This document shows positions 5,357 through 7,464 of a stretch of DNA of 7,464 nt, in pieces (within the stretch, counting starts at the first letter, position 1; the number at the start of each line of letters is the position of its first letter). The stretch comes from DASQVO01 sp035640715. Its GTDB lineage: Bacteria > Actinomycetota > Actinomycetes > Streptosporangiales > Streptosporangiaceae. The stretch covers positions 1 to 7,464 of the forward strand of contig DASQVO010000389.1 in the NCBI GenBank assembly GCA_035640715.1, written 5' to 3'. The translations under genes were made by a program, and so were the position numbers. The notes beneath the pieces are model-generated. The model saw only the letters and a program-made list of their open reading frames with translations, made no database searches and was not told where the DNA came from.

Positions 5357-7293
5357 TCCGCCAGTACCTGGCCCTGCTCACGCTGCGCGCTGCCGCCCGA
5401 GGGCTGAGATGGCTCGTTAAGGTCACCGCGATGGCCGCGCTGGTGGTCGCCGCGGCTCCCGTGTCAATCGTCGCGGCGTGCTCGGCGGCCCTCGCGTGGG
5501 CACGCGGCTGGCCGCCCCGCAGGCTGTACAGCGCCGCCCTGTGGTGCCTGCCGATGCTGGCCGTGTGGCTGGCGGCCACGGGCCTGGCCGCGCCGGGCTC
5601 GCGCGGTGTCGCTGACGGGCCCGGCTGGTACCGCATAGCCGACGCGCCGTACCACGCGTGGCTGAGCATGTGGCTGCTGGCCACGTCCGGGCACGTGGCC
5701 GCCGCGGCGGTGGCCATCGCGCCCCCGGCGATACCGCTCGGCCTGGCCGCCGGCGGCCTCATCTGGTCCTACCGCATCTACCGGATGGAGACGGGCACGG
5801 GCGGCCTGTCCCCCGGCTCCGCGATCAGCTTCGACCGGCGCCAGTGGCGGCGCCAGGTCCGCAGTGCCAGGGCGCGTATCGCGGCTCCCGGTTCGGTCCC
5901 CCTTACGTACCGGAACGGGGATGTGGTGATCGGCGCCACGATCCGCGCGGTCCGGCATCCGGCGAAACCCGTCGTCGCGCTCCCCTACGCACGGCTCCGC
6001 TCGCACCAGGTCGTGATCGGCACAACCGGCACCGGTAAGACGACGCTCCTGCTCAGGCTGTGGGCGGGGTTTATGGCGACCGCGCTGAGCCGGCAGGCGG
6101 CAGGCACCGGACGGCGCCCGCTGCTCGTCGTGCTCGACTGCAAGGGCGGCGCGGATTCACGCCGCGTCGCCGATCGCGCCCGCCGGGTGCTGCGTGACGC
6201 AGGCGCCCGGGCGACGGCGATCTGGCCGGATGACGCGAGCCTGTCCCTGTGGGACCTGCCGCCTGACCAGCTCACCACCACGCTGCTCGACCTGATCGAG
6301 CACGGTACCGGGTCCGCCGCCTATTACGCGGACGTGATGGAGGCGATCGTGGCGCTGGCCGTGGACGCGCCGCCGGCGCCGCCGGCCGGGGCGGCGGACT
6401 TCCTGTCGAGGCTGGACGCCGACTGGCTGGCCGCCGCGTATTCTGACGGCGGTCGCCAGGACGCTCTCGCCGCCCTTCGTTCGGGATCGCATCTGATCCC
6501 CGACGTGGCCCTGCGGTTCCGCACCCTGTGGCGCCGGCTCGGGACCGGCTTCGAGCCCACAGGCGGCTTCGGCGACGCGGACGCCTGGTACTGCATCCTC
6601 GAAGGGACAGCGGAAACCTCCGTCGCCGAGGCGCAGGCCAGAGCGCTCGTTGACATGCTCGCCAGCTACATCAGCGGCCCCGGGCGGGGCACCGAGGCAC
6701 TCCTCGCGGTTGATGAGTTCAGCGCCGTTTCCCGCAGGCTGCCGATCTGGATGCTGTACGAGCGGGCCAGGTCGCTCGGGCTGGCCGTGCAGGTGTCGGC
6801 CCAGTCATGGCAGGGACTGGCGGCCGACGAGGACGAGAGGTACCGGATCGCGGCGACAGCGGAGGGCGGCATCTGGCTGCTGCGCACGCCGCACCCCGAT
6901 CCGGTCGTCGGCCTGGCCGGGATGAGGAGATATGTCGACAGCACCCGGCGCATGGCCGCCGCGCCGACCTGGAGCGACGAAGGCACGTCCCGGGTGCGGC
7001 ACACGCCGGTGGTAGATCCGGAGCTCGTGCGCGGCCTCGGCGTGGGGCAGGCCGCCTACGTTCATCAGGGCGGGGTGACCTACGTCCAGGTGAAACGGCT
7101 CGTCGGAGCGCCGGCCGCGCTGCCCCATATTCCCGCGGGCGCGCCGGGCCCGCCCACGGACTCGCCCGCGCCGGCGGCCGCCGCCGCGGCCCCCAAAGCC
7201 ACGGCACCCGCAGGGCCACTGCCCGACGTGAGCGGGTTCCTCGACGAGGCGTTCGGCCGGGAGCCGGAGACACGCGGCCGGGAGAGCCGGTGA
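5353..7293 (+). CDS. VirD4/TraG-like type IV coupling ATPase
   Basis: The 646-residue product is probably the coupling protein that brings DNA substrate to a conjugation channel and pumps it with ATP. The N-terminus has hydrophobic segments at about 24-50, 58-80 and 104-138 (one or two helices), anchoring it in the membrane. The cytosolic motor shows Walker A GTTGTGKT (223-230), the VirD4-type LDCKGG (261-266, usually DPKG), a helical insert (about 315-440), Walker B LLAVDEF (450-456), then ERARSLGLAVQVSAQSWQGL (470-489), which fits the RSxGI...VQSxxQL block of VirD4/TraG proteins. After 588 comes a Pro/Ala-rich linker and a short non-repetitive end, PDVSGFLDEAF (624-634). The ATG at 5353 is chosen because it overlaps the upstream stop (ATGA); the frame stays open back to 5122, but that part lies inside the upstream gene. 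The downstream J-domain gene overlaps its stop by GTGA. The alternative, an FtsK/TraB-type translocase, fits less well because of the DEF and QSW motifs. Confidence 0.85.
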   Translation: MIRQYLALLTLRAAARGLRWLVKVTAMAALVVAAAPVSIVAACSAALAWARGWPPRRLYSAALWCLPMLAVWLAATGLAAPGSRGVADGPGWYRIADAPYHAWLSMWLLATSGHVAAAAVAIAPPAIPLGLAAGGLIWSYRIYRMETGTGGLSPGSAISFDRRQWRRQVRSARARIAAPGSVPLTYRNGDVVIGATIRAVRHPAKPVVALPYARLRSHQVVIGTTGTGKTTLLLRLWAGFMATALSRQAAGTGRRPLLVVLDCKGGADSRRVADRARRVLRDAGARATAIWPDDASLSLWDLPPDQLTTTLLDLIEHGTGSAAYYADVMEAIVALAVDAPPAPPAGAADFLSRLDADWLAAAYSDGGRQDALAALRSGSHLIPDVALRFRTLWRRLGTGFEPTGGFGDADAWYCILEGTAETSVAEAQARALVDMLASYISGPGRGTEALLAVDEFSAVSRRLPIWMLYERARSLGLAVQVSAQSWQGLAADEDERYRIAATAEGGIWLLRTPHPDPVVGLAGMRRYVDSTRRMAAAPTWSDEGTSRVRHTPVVDPELVRGLGVGQAAYVHQGGVTYVQVKRLVGAPAALPHIPAGAPGPPTDSPAPAAAAAAPKATAPAGPLPDVSGFLDEAFGREPETRGRESR

Positions 7294-7464
7294 AGGCCGA
7301 TCCGTTCGCCACCCTCGGCCTGCCGCTACGGCCAGACCTGACCGACGACGACGTCCGGGTGGCCTGGCGGAGGATCGCCGCCGCAACTCATCCCGACCGC
7401 GCCGACGGCGGCGATCCCGCCCGGTTCGCCGGGGCAGCGGCCGCCTACACGGCGCTGCGGACGG
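7290..7464 (+). CDS. J-domain (DnaJ-like) protein, 3' end cut by window edge
   Basis: A GTG at 7290 overlaps the stop of the ATPase gene (GTGA) and opens a frame that stays open for 58 codons to the window edge. A GGGAGAG (7280-7286) lies 3 bases upstream. The sequence reads as a J-domain: DPFATLGLP (4-12, the usual helix I start), a helix II TDDDVRVAWRRIAAAT with basic residues, the invariant HPD at 34-36, a short gap, and helix III (about 43-57) ending AAAYTALR where DnaJ has AYxxL. HPD triggers ATP hydrolysis by Hsp70 (DnaK). There is no sign of the Gly/Phe-rich or zinc-finger parts of DnaJ in what is visible, and the C-terminal architecture is unknown. From its place it may recruit DnaK to the transfer machinery, for example to unfold or remodel a substrate protein or the coupling complex. 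The domain call is firm; the role is inferred. Confidence 0.88.
   Translation, partial: MKADPFATLGLPLRPDLTDDDVRVAWRRIAAATHPDRADGGDPARFAGAAAAYTALRT

Overview
This window is high-GC DNA from an actinomycete (class Actinomycetes). The base composition, GTG start codons, few T-rich signals and a DUF3145 gene, a family I know only from actinobacteria, all point there. I cannot name the genus; the conjugation-type genes at the right end are of the kind found in mycelial or sporangium-forming actinomycetes, but that is inference.

Left part (1-4286): chromosomal, housekeeping-like genes. On the minus strand lie apolipoprotein N-acyltransferase (lnt, 589-2214) and, downstream of it, a DUF3145 gene (1-476, cut by the window edge). 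Divergent to lnt and on the plus strand is a transketolase (tkt, 2442-4286) of the roughly 610-620 residue type that resembles animal transketolase. The 227-bp region between lnt and tkt holds an operator-like inverted repeat overlapping a possible promoter, and a tkt leader with competing hairpins. A GC-rich hairpin follows the tkt stop codon closely.

Middle (4287-4474): a 188-bp gap without a gene, holding the tkt terminator, a 10-bp palindrome and, directly against the next start codon, a tandem repeat and inverted repeat that look like an operator. This is the likely border between the housekeeping block and an accessory block.

Right part (4475 to the end): three plus-strand genes joined by 4-base stop/start overlaps (ATGA, GTGA), hence one translationally coupled operon. 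They encode (1) a winged-helix protein of the replication-relaxation type with an acidic, nuclease-like C-terminal half, (2) a membrane-anchored VirD4/TraG-like coupling ATPase, and (3) a J-domain (DnaJ-like) protein cut by the window edge. I read this as the start of a DNA-transfer module of an integrated conjugative element or its remnant. The J-domain protein coupled to a VirD4-like ATPase is the most unusual element of the window. No relaxase, integrase, tRNA, attachment site or CRISPR array is visible here.
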